Assembly (NCBI RefSeq): GCF_029094545.1
Contig: NZ_CP117835.1
Coordinates: 1,840,001-1,904,000 of the forward strand
Length of the DNA stretch: 64,000 nt
Source of the DNA: Alkalihalophilus pseudofirmus
Lineage (GTDB): Bacteria; Bacillota; Bacilli; Bacillales; Bacillaceae_D
Direction: 5' to 3'
Below the pieces are notes generated by a model. The model saw only the letters and a program-made list of their open reading frames with translations, searched no databases and was not told the origin of the DNA. Positions within the stretch are counted from its first letter, which is position 1. Each line of letters begins with the position of its first letter. Of the stretch, positions 35,556-43,991 are shown one piece after another. A program made the position numbers and the translations under genes.

Positions 35556-35665
35556 GGCTCAGTTCTATTCACTAAGTGCTACTTATATTAAGGGAGCACT
35601 TTACAACATTCTCGTTCTGTTGATTGCGGCGGAAATCAACAACTTTAGGGGACTTTTTCGTGACG
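35556..35665 (-). repeat. type I intergenic repeat lacking its core
   Basis: On the minus strand it has the left part (CACGAAAAAGTCCCCTAAAG) and the right part (AAAGTGCTCCCTTAATATAA, ending GAACTGAGCC) of the type I repeat, but the core of about 129 bp is replaced by a 22-bp hairpin, GTTGATT-N8-AATCAAC, at 35619-35640. Confidence 0.75.
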
Positions 35666-35745
35666 TACTGTAGCTCCCACAGTATGTTTCATACACTAGA
35701 TAAGGCTTTCATTCGTTTTCTGAATCAAAAACTCTAATTATGTAA

Positions 35746-35766
35746 GACCCGCAGTTCATGCGGGTC
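35746..35766 (-). terminator. terminator of the hut-linked permease
   Basis: GACCCGCA (35746-35753) and TGCGGGTC (35759-35766) form a perfect 8-bp stem with a 5-nt loop. On the minus strand TTACATAATT follows. Confidence 0.65.
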
Positions 35767-35776
35767 CTGTTGATAT

Positions 35777-37087
35777 TTACAAAATCATCGCCGCTGCAAG
35801 ACCAAATAGAAACAGCGGTATATTAAAGTGGATAAATGTCGGAACACATGTATCCCAAATATGATTATGTCTGCCGTCTGCATTCAGTCCTGCAGTTGGT
35901 CCGAGTGTACTGTCTGATGCAGGAGAGCCGGCATCGCCAATTGCCCCTGCTGTTCCGATTAAAGCAGCAGTTGCTAGCGGAGAGAAACCTAAAGCCAGGC
36001 AAAGCGGAACGAATAATGCGGCTAGGATTGGTATGGTTCCAAAAGAAGATCCAATCCCCATTGTGATGAACATCCCAACAAATAGCATTAGGATGGCAGC
36101 AAGCAGCAAGCTGTTACCGAGGTAAGCTGACGATGTTTCTACTAACGACTCCACTGCCCCAGTTTCTTTTAAAATGGTCGCATAACCTGAAGCAATCAGC
36201 ATAACAAAAGCGATCATTCCCATCATCTTAATTCCGTCATTAACAAACTGATCTCCGTATTTGAAAGGCACTACTCTAAAAGCAAACATCAATACAATAC
36301 CGGTTAATGCCCCTAAGATTAAGGATTCAAACGTCAGCTGTACAACTAATGTTGCCATGATCGCAATCAGTGTAAATAGATGCTTCGTTGTAAATGATAC
36401 ATTTTCCTGCTCATATGCCGCGGCAATTTCAGAATCAGTCTCTGTATTAGGAGTGATGACTCGATCTTTTTTGTATGTAACGAAAATGGCAATGAGCAAC
36501 CCTGCTACCATTCCAAGTCCAGGTAACAGCATAGCGAGCGGAATCTGGCTTGTGGCAATCTCCATTCCGTTTGCTTGCATTTCTCCTGATATAATCCCAT
36601 GAAAGATCAGACCGTAACCTGCTGGAATCATCACATAAGGTGCTTTTAAACCGAACGTTAAAGAGGTTGCCACCCCTCTGCGATCTAATTTCATCTTATC
36701 AAACAAATGCAAGAGCGGCGGGATAAGAATTGGAATAAACGCAATGTGAACCGGTACGACATTTTGTGAAAGAGAAGCCACTCCTGCTATAGCAAGCAAC
36801 ATAAAGGCTTTCTTCCCTTTTAACGAGTTGATTAATAAACGAACTAAAAAACCTGTAATGCCGGTGTGTCCAATCATGACGGCGAAGGCACCAAGTAAAA
36901 TATAGCTCAAGGCGGTGCTTGCCTGACCACCCATTCCCGATATGAGCATATCTATGGATGCAACAACCCCAAGCCCTGATACGAGTCCTGCAGTGAGTGC
37001 AGCGAATAAGATCGCTAGCACTACATTCACCCTAAGTAAACTGAGTACGACCATTACGATAACTGATATAACGACTGCATTGAACAA
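35777..37087 (-). CDS. YuiF-type Na+/H+ antiporter-family permease, probable histidine transporter
   Basis: 436 residues with about twelve helices; AGAIGDAGSPASDSTLGPTA and GGQASTALSYILLGAFAVMI are typical of the YuiF/Na+-H+ antiporter-like amino-acid permeases. It lies 79 bp after hutH on the same strand, where other Bacillaceae place a histidine permease, so uptake of L-histidine is the best guess. A hairpin sits between it and hutH, and a terminator follows. Confidence 0.82.
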   Translation of the reverse strand: MFNAVVISVIVMVVLSLLRVNVVLAILFAALTAGLVSGLGVVASIDMLISGMGGQASTALSYILLGAFAVMIGHTGITGFLVRLLINSLKGKKAFMLLAIAGVASLSQNVVPVHIAFIPILIPPLLHLFDKMKLDRRGVATSLTFGLKAPYVMIPAGYGLIFHGIISGEMQANGMEIATSQIPLAMLLPGLGMVAGLLIAIFVTYKKDRVITPNTETDSEIAAAYEQENVSFTTKHLFTLIAIMATLVVQLTFESLILGALTGIVLMFAFRVVPFKYGDQFVNDGIKMMGMIAFVMLIASGYATILKETGAVESLVETSSAYLGNSLLLAAILMLFVGMFITMGIGSSFGTIPILAALFVPLCLALGFSPLATAALIGTAGAIGDAGSPASDSTLGPTAGLNADGRHNHIWDTCVPTFIHFNIPLFLFGLAAAMIL

Positions 37088-37136
37088 ATGTCTTGCCCCC
37101 TTTTAGTTACCTTATCTAAATCTAATGAAGCTGTAC

Positions 37137-37158
37137 TCACCTAGAGAAATCTAGGTGA
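37137..37158. other. intercistronic hairpin between hutH and the permease
   Basis: TCACCTAGA (37137-37145) and TCTAGGTGA (37150-37158) make a perfect 9-bp stem with a 4-nt loop and no T-run on either side. More likely an mRNA-stability or operator element than a terminator. Confidence 0.5.
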
Positions 37159-37166
37159 ATGACACC

Positions 37167-38693
37167 TTATGCTTTTGTACGGCTGTGATCCTTTGAAGAC
37201 TGCCCCGCAGGTAAACTAGCTCCTTTTAACCATGAAGTCACGGCTTCAATATCATTAGAAAAAATTCGATCCTTAGCTATAAATGGAGCGACCTCTCTTC
37301 CTTCTTTTAAAAATTGCTTTGTAGCTTGTGCCATTAAATCTGTGCCGCGGATCTCAGCAGCCTGCAACGCGCAAATCGTCTCAATTGCTAGGACACGGCG
37401 GGCGTTGGTGATCACTTGATGAGCATGGCGTGAACCGATCGTTCCCATGCTGACATGGTCCTCTTGATTCGCTGATGACGGGATGGAATCTACACTCGCC
37501 GGATGCGCAAGCGTCTTATTTTCAGAAACTAGTGAGGCAGCAGCATACTGCATAATCATCGCCCCTGATTGCAGGCCAGGCTCTGGACTTAAAAATGGCG
37601 GCAAATCATTTAATTGCGGATTAACCAGTCGCTCAATCCGGCGTTCTGAAATATTAGCAAGCTCAGCCATTGCAATCGCTAAGAAATCCATCGCAAACGC
37701 AATCGGCTGTCCGTGAAAATTGCCGCCTGAAAGTACTTTTTCGCCGTTATTGAAAATAAGCGGATTATCCGTTGCAGCATTCATTTCAATCTCAAGCTTT
37801 TCTTTCACATAATTTAATGCCTGCCAAGTCGCCCCGTGCACCTGCGGGATACAGCGGATCGAATAGGCATCCTGCACGCGAAGCTCGCCTTGTCTTGTTG
37901 TCAACTGGCTGTCAGCTAAGTGATCACGAATTCGTTTCGCTACATCCACTTGTTCCTTGTAGCCGCGAGCGAGATGGATGTCTTCATCAAAGGCATCAAT
38001 AATTCCTCTCAACCCCTCAATTGTCATTCCAGCAATGTACTCTGATTGATAAGCAAGTTTCTCCGCTTCTAAATAAGCAACCACTCCCATTGCAGTCATC
38101 GCCTGAGTACCGTTAATTAAAGCGAGCCCTTCTTTAGCAGTTAACGTAATAGGAAAGAGCCCTTCTTTTGTTAAGGCTGTTAGAGCAGGCACTTTCTCTC
38201 CTTTATAAAACACGTCTCCTTCGCCAATTAGAGCTAATGCTAAATGCGAGAGCGGCGCAAGGTCCCCGCTTGCCCCAAGGGAGCCTTGCTGCGGAATGAC
38301 TGGATGAATTTTCGCGTTTACTAAATCAAGCAATCTCTCTATGACAACAGGTCTGACGCCTGAAAATCCCTTAAGTAACGCATTTGCGCGTAGCAAAAGC
38401 ATGGCTCGTGATACAACTTCTGAAAATGGCTCCCCTATTCCGCATGCATGAGAGCGAATAAGGTTAAGCTGCAAGGTCTCGACATCTTCCTTGCCGATAT
38501 ATACATCACTAAACTTTCCAAATCCAGTCGTAATTCCATAAACAATTCGTTCTTCTTCCACTATCTTCTCAACTGCTTTTCGGCTTTCTTCTACTTTTCT
38601 AAGACTCTCATCTGAAAATCCTACTTTAACCTCATCAAATAACACACGATTTACTTCTTCAAATGTTAATGTCTGTCCGTTTAACAACACCAT
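37167..38693 (-). CDS. hutH: histidine ammonia-lyase
   Basis: 508 residues, the normal family length. It converts L-histidine to urocanate and ammonia. The Ala141-Ser142-Gly143 triad in [11 protein letters not shown] cyclises to the MIO cofactor, and Tyr52 in VYGITTGFG is the catalytic Tyr. The first gene after the HutP-controlled terminator, so it is read only with histidine present. hutU, normally next, is 13.4 kb away; a permease follows instead. Confidence 0.97.
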   Translation of the reverse strand: MVLLNGQTLTFEEVNRVLFDEVKVGFSDESLRKVEESRKAVEKIVEEERIVYGITTGFGKFSDVYIGKEDVETLQLNLIRSHACGIGEPFSEVVSRAMLLLRANALLKGFSGVRPVVIERLLDLVNAKIHPVIPQQGSLGASGDLAPLSHLALALIGEGDVFYKGEKVPALTALTKEGLFPITLTAKEGLALINGTQAMTAMGVVAYLEAEKLAYQSEYIAGMTIEGLRGIIDAFDEDIHLARGYKEQVDVAKRIRDHLADSQLTTRQGELRVQDAYSIRCIPQVHGATWQALNYVKEKLEIEMNAATDNPLIFNNGEKVLSGGNFHGQPIAFAMDFLAIAMAELANISERRIERLVNPQLNDLPPFLSPEPGLQSGAMIMQYAAASLVSENKTLAHPASVDSIPSSANQEDHVSMGTIGSRHAHQVITNARRVLAIETICALQAAEIRGTDLMAQATKQFLKEGREVAPFIAKDRIFSNDIEAVTSWLKGASLPAGQSSKDHSRTKA

Positions 38694-38740
38694 GTTCTTC
38701 TCCCCTATCTTTTTACTTTAGGTAAGTAAAGGATCAATAG

Positions 38741-38802
38741 AAAAGGGGACTATATCAAAGAAATCTCTTGAAAAGATTCCTAAGATATAGCCCCCTATTT
38801 GC
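38741..38802 (-). promoter_or_regulatory. HutP-dependent terminator/antiterminator
   Basis: On the minus strand GGGGGCTATATC pairs with GATATAGTCCCC around an inner AATCT/AGATT stem, followed by TTTT. It sits between hutP and hutH as in B. subtilis, where HutP with histidine and Mg2+ binds NAG triplets and opens the terminator. NAG triplets such as TTTAG, TTAG and ATAG are present in and before the stem. Confidence 0.75.
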
Positions 38803-38820
38803 TAAAATACTATGGGCATA

Positions 38821-39264
38821 TTATATGTGGTTTACTCCAAGGCCGATCGCCTCATGCTCGGATCCCTTAACAGGCGCTCCAATCGTTCCATACAGTGAAA
38901 CAGCAATCCAATCTCCTTCTTGCGCGTTTTCATACGGATTACCACGAAGCACAGCAAATGTCAGTCCGACGGTTCTGTGCACCGAACCTAACTGCACCTG
39001 TCCTCGCGTGACACCATGCAAGGCTTCCATAATCGCATGATACAACGCATGCGACTCACGGTATAAATCTGGTTGTATAATCCCATTTTTCTTCGCTGCT
39101 GTTTCAATGGCAGCAACGACTTTGTGTGCTTCCATTGATCCTACTTTCCCTTTACAGCCAATCCAATCCAGCTGCCGAAGCCTCTCTAATTCCCCTTCTG
39201 ACTCATCTGAAAGAAGGAGTAAAACGGCATGCCGGCCAATCCGTCGTTCCTTATTCAAAGCCAT
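38821..39264 (-). CDS. hutP: HutP antiterminator protein
   Basis: 147 residues from ATG 39264, where similarity to known HutP begins ([18 protein letters not shown]). An upstream start (39303) would leave almost no leader after the promoter. Signature: [39 protein letters not shown] and [12 protein letters not shown]. His residues in ESHALYH and SEHEA bind Mg2+ and histidine. HutP activates read-through into hutH. Confidence 0.95.
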   Translation of the reverse strand: MALNKERRIGRHAVLLLLSDESEGELERLRQLDWIGCKGKVGSMEAHKVVAAIETAAKKNGIIQPDLYRESHALYHAIMEALHGVTRGQVQLGSVHRTVGLTFAVLRGNPYENAQEGDWIAVSLYGTIGAPVKGSEHEAIGLGVNHI

Positions 39265-39321
39265 ACAAACAACTCTTTCACTTATCAACTTGGCGCTCGC
39301 CATCTAATATCTACTAAAGTT

Positions 39322-39350
39322 AGTGTAAGCGCTTTAATTGCCACTGTCAA
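39322..39350 (-). promoter_or_regulatory. hutP promoter with overlapping cre box
   Basis: On the minus strand TTGACA (39350-39345) and TACACT (39327-39322) are 17 bp apart, a strong sigma-A promoter. TGTAAGCGCTTTAA (39324-39337, plus strand) matches 13 of 14 positions of the CcpA cre consensus and overlaps the -10 box, so glucose repression is expected. Confidence 0.75.
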
Positions 39351-39493
39351 CAGAAATTTCTAATTATACAGGCGATTCAGGATAATTGGGCATCTGTATG
39401 CGTAGGGTGATGTATAAGGTATTATTTCTTTATCAAGCCTAGTTGTTCTTGTATAATGAGCCAAGAGAGATAAAGGATTGGGAGGTGGATAAA

Positions 39494-40156
39494 TTGAGAA
39501 ATAAATATGATGTAGTCGAAATGATTGTCCCTTTTTTGAGAAGCGACCAGTACAACTTTATCAGGTATCAGATCGGCACTCTCGTTCATGCTCATACGAC
39601 GATTAAAGATGCTGGAGTATTGCATGCATTAAAAGGCAGTGCTTTAGATAAAATTACAGATATGCTGACAGATGCGACTCCTGGTCAACTGGAGCTGCTC
39701 GAACAGGTCATCACTGCAGAAGATTTTGCTAATGCAGAATTTGAGCTTAGAGAATTGAAGCGATATGTGATCCCCTTTCCTCATTTAACGGATAAAACGA
39801 TTGCAAAGCTATTTCCTAAAGCTAAGAAACTAAAAGCCCCTTCTCTTGATGAGGTCGATTATAGAGAGCTCTCTTATTTTGGCTGGTATGACATTCGTTC
39901 GGAACGCAAATTTTTAATTGTCCGTGATCAAGAGGTGTTAAAAGGCATTCAAGGAACCTTTACGGAGAGCAAAAAAGGAATATGTTCCATTTGCAACGGT
40001 CATGAAGAGCTTGGACTATTCATGGCAAACGTAAAAACAAGCCAGGAACAATACACAAATAGAGGCAATTATATTTGTAAAGACAGTGAGAAATGCAACC
40101 GAAATATGACGAGTTTAGGTAAGCTAGAAACGTTTATTGATCTTTATAGAGTGTGA
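39494..40156 (+). CDS. FusB/FusC-family EF-G-binding protein
   Basis: 220 residues from TTG 39494 behind GGAGGTGGATAAA; an upstream ATG (39443) has no ribosome-binding site. Helical N-terminal half plus a C-terminal zinc finger (CSICNGHEE ... GNYICKDSEKCNRNM, four Cys). Relatives bind elongation factor G and release it from ribosomes stalled by fusidic acid; chromosomal Bacillus copies (Fbp) may have a housekeeping role. Resistance is not implied. Confidence 0.85.
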   Translation: MRNKYDVVEMIVPFLRSDQYNFIRYQIGTLVHAHTTIKDAGVLHALKGSALDKITDMLTDATPGQLELLEQVITAEDFANAEFELRELKRYVIPFPHLTDKTIAKLFPKAKKLKAPSLDEVDYRELSYFGWYDIRSERKFLIVRDQEVLKGIQGTFTESKKGICSICNGHEELGLFMANVKTSQEQYTNRGNYICKDSEKCNRNMTSLGKLETFIDLYRV

Positions 40157-40194
40157 TGATGGGTTAGGAGCCTTGCCCTGCGAGAGCTTGGAAT

Positions 40195-40362
40195 GGTATG
40201 TATTCAAACGATTTATGTGTCTATTCAAGTGATCATTGCGTCTGTTAAAGGGCTAATAGTGTCGGTTGCAGGTAGAATTGCGTCAATTGAGAGGGTATAT
40301 GCGTCAATCTACTATGGAATTGTATTGATTCATCGGTTTATTGCGCCCTTTCAGCATTAACA
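40195..40362 (+). repeat. 21-bp-step repeat element, copy 2
   Basis: Hexamers related to TGCGTC begin at 40216, 40237, 40258, 40279, 40300, 40321 and 40342, all exactly 21 bp apart; a degenerate unit lies at 40195. Unit at 40321 reads TGTATT and the last TGCGCC, matching units 8 and 9 of other copies. This is the only copy without the 19-bp step. It lies between two convergent genes. Confidence 0.8.
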
Positions 40363-40401
40363 TGAGAAAAGAGCTGCCCCGCAGGACAGCTCTTTTCTCA
40401 T
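40362..40401. terminator. bidirectional terminator
   Basis: ATGAGAAAAGAGCTG (40362-40376) pairs with CAGCTCTTTTCTCAT (40387-40401), 15 bp. It serves FusB and the convergent gene. Confidence 0.8.
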
Positions 40402-40781
40402 TACTTCGCTTTTTCCTCTCGCTCCTCGGCTGCTTCTTCTTCAAGCTCTCTCATCTCTTGATGAGTCTGCGGGAATCCGTTAGCGACCCAGTCGTCTTTG
40501 TGGGCTTTGTCGAGCTGAGTCAAGCCTTCTTCCTCTGCTGCAATTGGTGCGTCGGAACTTTCCTCTTTGTCTGCTTCCCATGTATCTTTATCTTTAATTG
40601 TGTTTTCAGGTGTATCTTCTAATTCTGTTTCTAGTTCGTTCATCAGTTGGTCGCTTGCTTCATTTGCATTCGACTCATTTGCTTGTCCATTTTTCTTTTT
40701 TCTGAGGGCGGTTGTTGCTAGTACTGCGCCTCCAGCTGATAGTACGGAACCTAAGATGATACCTTTTGTAGATGTTTTCAT
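40401..40781 (-). CDS. membrane-anchored acidic protein, unknown
   Basis: 126 residues from ATG 40781 (or 40784) behind GGAGGGGTTATG; the longer frame to 40904 is not supported. One N-terminal helix (about 7-24, IILGSVLSAGGAVLATTA) with KKK after it, then an acidic, low-complexity tail and a conserved-looking HKDDWVANGFPQTHQEMREL segment. The layout recalls YtxH-like stress proteins, but the family is not established. Confidence 0.55.
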   Translation of the reverse strand: MKTSTKGIILGSVLSAGGAVLATTALRKKKNGQANESNANEASDQLMNELETELEDTPENTIKDKDTWEADKEESSDAPIAAEEEGLTQLDKAHKDDWVANGFPQTHQEMRELEEEAAEEREEKAK

Positions 40782-40894
40782 CATAACCCCTCCACTAATT
40801 AAATGTATTTGATTTTTATATTCTCTTAGGTTCCCTGTATCTCCTTCTATTAATGTTTCAATTATATTAAAAGTTGATGACAAGACTCGACATT

Positions 40895-41434
40895 CTATTC
40901 GCAAATGTCCTTCTCAAACCAGCCAAATGCAAGCTCTGCCTCTGCTGGGCCGCCATCTAAGGTACGTAAAAAAAGAACAAATGCCCCGCATGGAGGGAAA
41001 ATATATTTCCCGTCTTCATCACTAGCTAATGTACTCATCGGCGGAACAATTCGTTTAAACGCATTGACCCCCTTTTTTGGATTGCCTTTTACTAGGTCTG
41101 CTGAAGCAATTTTCACTTCTGGGTCTACTAGAGGTGTGCGAGTAGTATTAGCGGGAGTTATTAGATTTGAGATAGATGGCCTCCCTGGCAGTTTTGGGTT
41201 AAACCATATTTCTGCAACGATAGGCTGACTTGTATAATTTGTAATGGTAAACGCATTGACGAATAAATCGATATCTGAGCGAGTTGGATTAAACAAACCT
41301 CCCCATGCATGCTTCCCTTTTTGTAAACGAAGGATTTCTGTCTGCCCGACATAATACCTGCCTTTTAATGATTGGTACAGCGGGTTTGGTATATTAACAG
41401 ACTTATTAAAGCTGTCATAGTGATCAAATGACAA
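40895..41434 (-). CDS. DUF6143 family protein
   Basis: 179 residues from TTG 41434 behind AAAGGAGAGTGATTC. Beta-rich: SLKGRYYVGQTEIL, KGKHAWGGLFNPTRSDIDLF, NTTRTPLVDPEVKI, FKRIVPPMSTLASDEDGKYI and ELAFGWFE. I recall this pattern as DUF6143, found in spore-formers, possibly spore-surface proteins; the function is not known. A terminator at 41508-41542 isolates it from the ZIP gene. Confidence 0.6.
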   Translation of the reverse strand: MSFDHYDSFNKSVNIPNPLYQSLKGRYYVGQTEILRLQKGKHAWGGLFNPTRSDIDLFVNAFTITNYTSQPIVAEIWFNPKLPGRPSISNLITPANTTRTPLVDPEVKIASADLVKGNPKKGVNAFKRIVPPMSTLASDEDGKYIFPPCGAFVLFLRTLDGGPAEAELAFGWFEKDICE

Positions 41435-41507
41435 TAGAATCACTCTCCTTTCTAAACAATATGTTTGAAAAATGGAGGGTGTCTGGACTATCTCCTTATT
41501 AACAAAC

Positions 41508-41542
41508 GAAAAAGAAGCCGTACAAGAAAACAAACGGCTTCT
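41508..41542 (-). terminator. terminator of the ZIP transporter gene
   Basis: AGAAGCCGT (41513-41521) pairs with ACGGCTTCT (41534-41542), 9 bp, with T5 following on the minus strand. Confidence 0.75.
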
Positions 41543-41551
41543 AGCTGAACA

Positions 41552-42286
41552 TCATCCAAAATAAAAAACTAAAACGAGCATTGAGAGCAGTCCAAAGATG
41601 AAGGCATAAGTTGCAACGGTTTCGTTACCGTCACCATGACTTTCGGGGATCAGCTCTTTGTACACAATAAATAACATCGCACCAGCTGCAAATGCGAGCC
41701 CATAAGGAAGTAAAAATTCTACTCTAGAGGCAAGTAAATAACCAATAATGGCTGTTACGACTTCCACTAAACCCGTAGCAGTGGCTATAAGGAAAGCTTT
41801 GATGCGGCTGATCTTTTGATTCACAAGGTATAGCGCAACGAGCAGTCCCTCAGGAGCATTTTGCAGTCCAACAGCGAGTGCAATCAGGGGTCCTAAAGCT
41901 TCGTTATCACTTGCATAGCTCACACCTACCGCCAATCCTTCTGGCAAGTTATGAAGAATGATGGCTGAAATGACAAGCATTGCTTTTCGGTCGATTTCAA
42001 TTCGTTGTGCTTTATGCTCAAGGTCAATATGCGGCACATTTTTCTCTAAGATCATAAGGGCCACCGTACCAAGCAGCACTCCTATAACGACCGTCCACAC
42101 TGAACTTGAATACTCCATTGCTTCAGGTATTAATTCAAATGTTGCGGCTGCCACCATAATACCGGCAGCATAAGCAAGTAATATATCACGCTTTCGATGA
42201 TTTAAATCACGAAAAAATAAGATTGGGATCGCTCCTGCACCTGTTGCAAGAGAGGCCAGTAAGCTTCCAATTAGTAAAGATTCCAT
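41552..42286 (-). CDS. ZIP family divalent metal transporter
   Basis: 244 residues, eight helices. The metal-site helices read ILHNLPEGLAVGVSY (TM4) and GLQNAPEGLLVALYL (TM5), the ZIP signature with His and Glu pairs. These proteins import Zn2+ and other divalent ions such as Fe2+ or Mn2+. A short His/Asp-containing loop (PHIDLEHKAQRIEID) lies between TM3 and TM4. A terminator follows. Confidence 0.9.
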   Translation of the reverse strand: MESLLIGSLLASLATGAGAIPILFFRDLNHRKRDILLAYAAGIMVAAATFELIPEAMEYSSSVWTVVIGVLLGTVALMILEKNVPHIDLEHKAQRIEIDRKAMLVISAIILHNLPEGLAVGVSYASDNEALGPLIALAVGLQNAPEGLLVALYLVNQKISRIKAFLIATATGLVEVVTAIIGYLLASRVEFLLPYGLAFAAGAMLFIVYKELIPESHGDGNETVATYAFIFGLLSMLVLVFYFG

Positions 42287-42534
42287 GGATGTTCCTTTCT
42301 ATTTAACGAATACATATTTAAGGGAATACAAATGTTTGAAAAAATGACGTAAGCTTATTATAATTCACTTTATCTTCAGAATCTAGGAAATTAGCCGTAT
42401 TGGAGGTTTAAACAATAATAAGTAAGGAAAAGGTATAGTTCACAAGCAATGAATACATAAAGCATGTGAAATGCATGATTAACTACTTATGATTTATACT
42501 TAATAGATACTAAAACATTATTGGAGGCGCGAAT

Positions 42535-42966
42535 GTGAAAACAAAACGGATTGTTGATATAGAAGATCTAGAAAAAGCCTTTCATATACGAGAAAAAGTA
42601 TTTGTGGCTGAGCAAGGTGTTCCGCTAGAAGATGAATTTGATGAATATGATCATCTTGATGGAGACTGTGATCATATTTTAGCTTTTTACGATGGAATGG
42701 CTGTTGGAACGGGAAGAATCCGAGTTGTTGACGGAATTGGGAAGCTAGAAAGAATCTGTGTACTTGAGCCTTTTCGTGCCTTTGGTTTAGGCAAGTTAAT
42801 CATTCAAGCGCTTGAAGAACTTGCAGAGGGGAAAAAATTGGCGAAAGTGAAACTGCATGGTCAAACTCAAGCAGAAGGATTTTATCACAAGTTAGGATAT
42901 GAAACAGCTTCAGATGAATTTATGGAAGATGGCATTGCCCATGTTGTGATGACAAAGGAACTTTAA
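42535..42966 (+). CDS. GNAT family N-acetyltransferase (ElaA/YjcF-like)
   Basis: 143 residues from GTG 42535 behind TTGGAGGCGCGAAT. The N-terminal FHIREKVFVAEQGVPLEDEFDEYD is the signature of the YjcF/ElaA GNAT subgroup, followed by LERICVLEPFRAFGLGKLII (acetyl-CoA loop) and HGQTQAEGFYHKLGYE. Substrate unknown. Monocistronic. Confidence 0.88.
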   Translation: MKTKRIVDIEDLEKAFHIREKVFVAEQGVPLEDEFDEYDHLDGDCDHILAFYDGMAVGTGRIRVVDGIGKLERICVLEPFRAFGLGKLIIQALEELAEGKKLAKVKLHGQTQAEGFYHKLGYETASDEFMEDGIAHVVMTKEL

Positions 42967-43092
42967 GTGATTGTAAGTAGTGCTTGGAATTGGTTCAATC
43001 ATCTAGTGAAGTAACACAATAATGCTGATGAAAGACTCATAAATCATCTCAAAAGAGACCATTACATCCTCCGCCATTCCTCAAAATAATAA

Positions 43093-43128
43093 GAAAAAGG
43101 CTGAATGGACAAGCATTCAGCCTTTTTC
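43093..43128. terminator. bidirectional terminator
   Basis: GAAAAAGGCTGAATG (43093-43107) pairs with CATTCAGCCTTTTTC (43114-43128), 15 bp; T5 on both strands. It serves the GNAT gene and the fasciclin gene. Confidence 0.85.
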
Positions 43129-43139
43129 TCTTCCACATA

Positions 43140-43637
43140 TTACTCAGCAGGAATTAATACAGCGTCAATCACGTGAATCACGCCGTTTGATGCTTCGATG
43201 TCTGCAGTAGTGACATTCGCATTGTTCACGCGTGTTGGGTTTAGTGAAATGGTCACTTCTTTATCAGCAAGTGTTTTTACTTTCATTCCATCTTTCAAGT
43301 CACTAGATAATACTTTTCCTGGTATTACGTGGTACTGAAGGATTGTTGCTAGGTCTTCACGAGCTAGAAGTTGATCAGCTGTCACCCCAAGTTCCTTTAA
43401 TAGCTTGTCGAATGCTTCATCTGTTGGAGCAAATACAGTGAAAGGACCTTCTCCTTTAAGTGCATCAACAAGACCCGCTTTCTCAAGAGCGGCCGCTAAT
43501 GTGTTAAATTCACCTGCAGCAACTGCAGTTTCCACGATATCCTTTGCCTCTGTCTGTTCTGCAGCCAATACGTTAGCTGTAAACGAGACAACCATCATAA
43601 ATGCAAGTAATACAAATGCAAATTTTGTTTTTTTCAT
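43140..43637 (-). CDS. secreted fasciclin-domain protein
   Basis: 165 residues: signal peptide 1-25 (cleavage after VLA) and one FAS1 domain with [19 protein letters not shown], the H1-type [13 protein letters not shown] motif, [11 protein letters not shown] and the H2 end [16 protein letters not shown]1 domains mediate adhesion or bind surface polymers. The mature part is acidic, as expected in an alkaline or saline habitat. ATG follows AGGAGGCTTTTCAA. Confidence 0.92.
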   Translation of the reverse strand: MKKTKFAFVLLAFMMVVSFTANVLAAEQTEAKDIVETAVAAGEFNTLAAALEKAGLVDALKGEGPFTVFAPTDEAFDKLLKELGVTADQLLAREDLATILQYHVIPGKVLSSDLKDGMKVKTLADKEVTISLNPTRVNNANVTTADIEASNGVIHVIDAVLIPAE

Positions 43638-43733
43638 TTGAAAAGCCTCCTATGCTCATTGGGTTATTGTTGTAACTCGAAAGTAGTATTTGCTGTATTT
43701 ACCATTTAATCCGAATTTGAGGTAAAATTTTTT

Positions 43734-43920
43734 CTTCGTAGTGAAATTGACGCAATAATCCTTTGACCGAGTACAATTCCAGATTCCTTTGACGCATAAA
43801 TCTGTTCAATAAACGCAATAACTGCAGATTGACGCATTTTAGCTGTCTACCAACACAATTAGAGGTTCGATCCACGTAATTACTCTCCAAACGAGCGTAT
43901 AAAAAACTTGTAAATATACA
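43734..43920 (-). repeat. 21-bp-step repeat element, copy 3 (complete)
   Basis: On the plus strand GACGCA-like hexamers start at 43749, 43770, 43791, 43812, 43831, 43852, 43873, 43894 and 43915. Read on the minus strand the steps are 21, 21, 21, 21, 19, 21, 21, 21. Unit 1 is TGTATA and unit 8 TGTACT, the same two positions that deviate elsewhere. It lies just outside the terminator at 43947-43980. Confidence 0.82.
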
Positions 43921-43946
43921 ATTGATCAGTGCAAGCTAAAGAGCAC

Positions 43947-43980
43947 AAAAAAACGCGCATAGAGTTTCCACTCCATGCAC
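43947..43980 (-). terminator. terminator of the MMPL partner gene
   Basis: GCATGGAGT pairs with ACTCTATGC on the minus strand (43978-43957) with a wobble, followed by GCG and seven T. Confidence 0.75.
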
Positions 43981-43991
43981 GGTTTTATACG

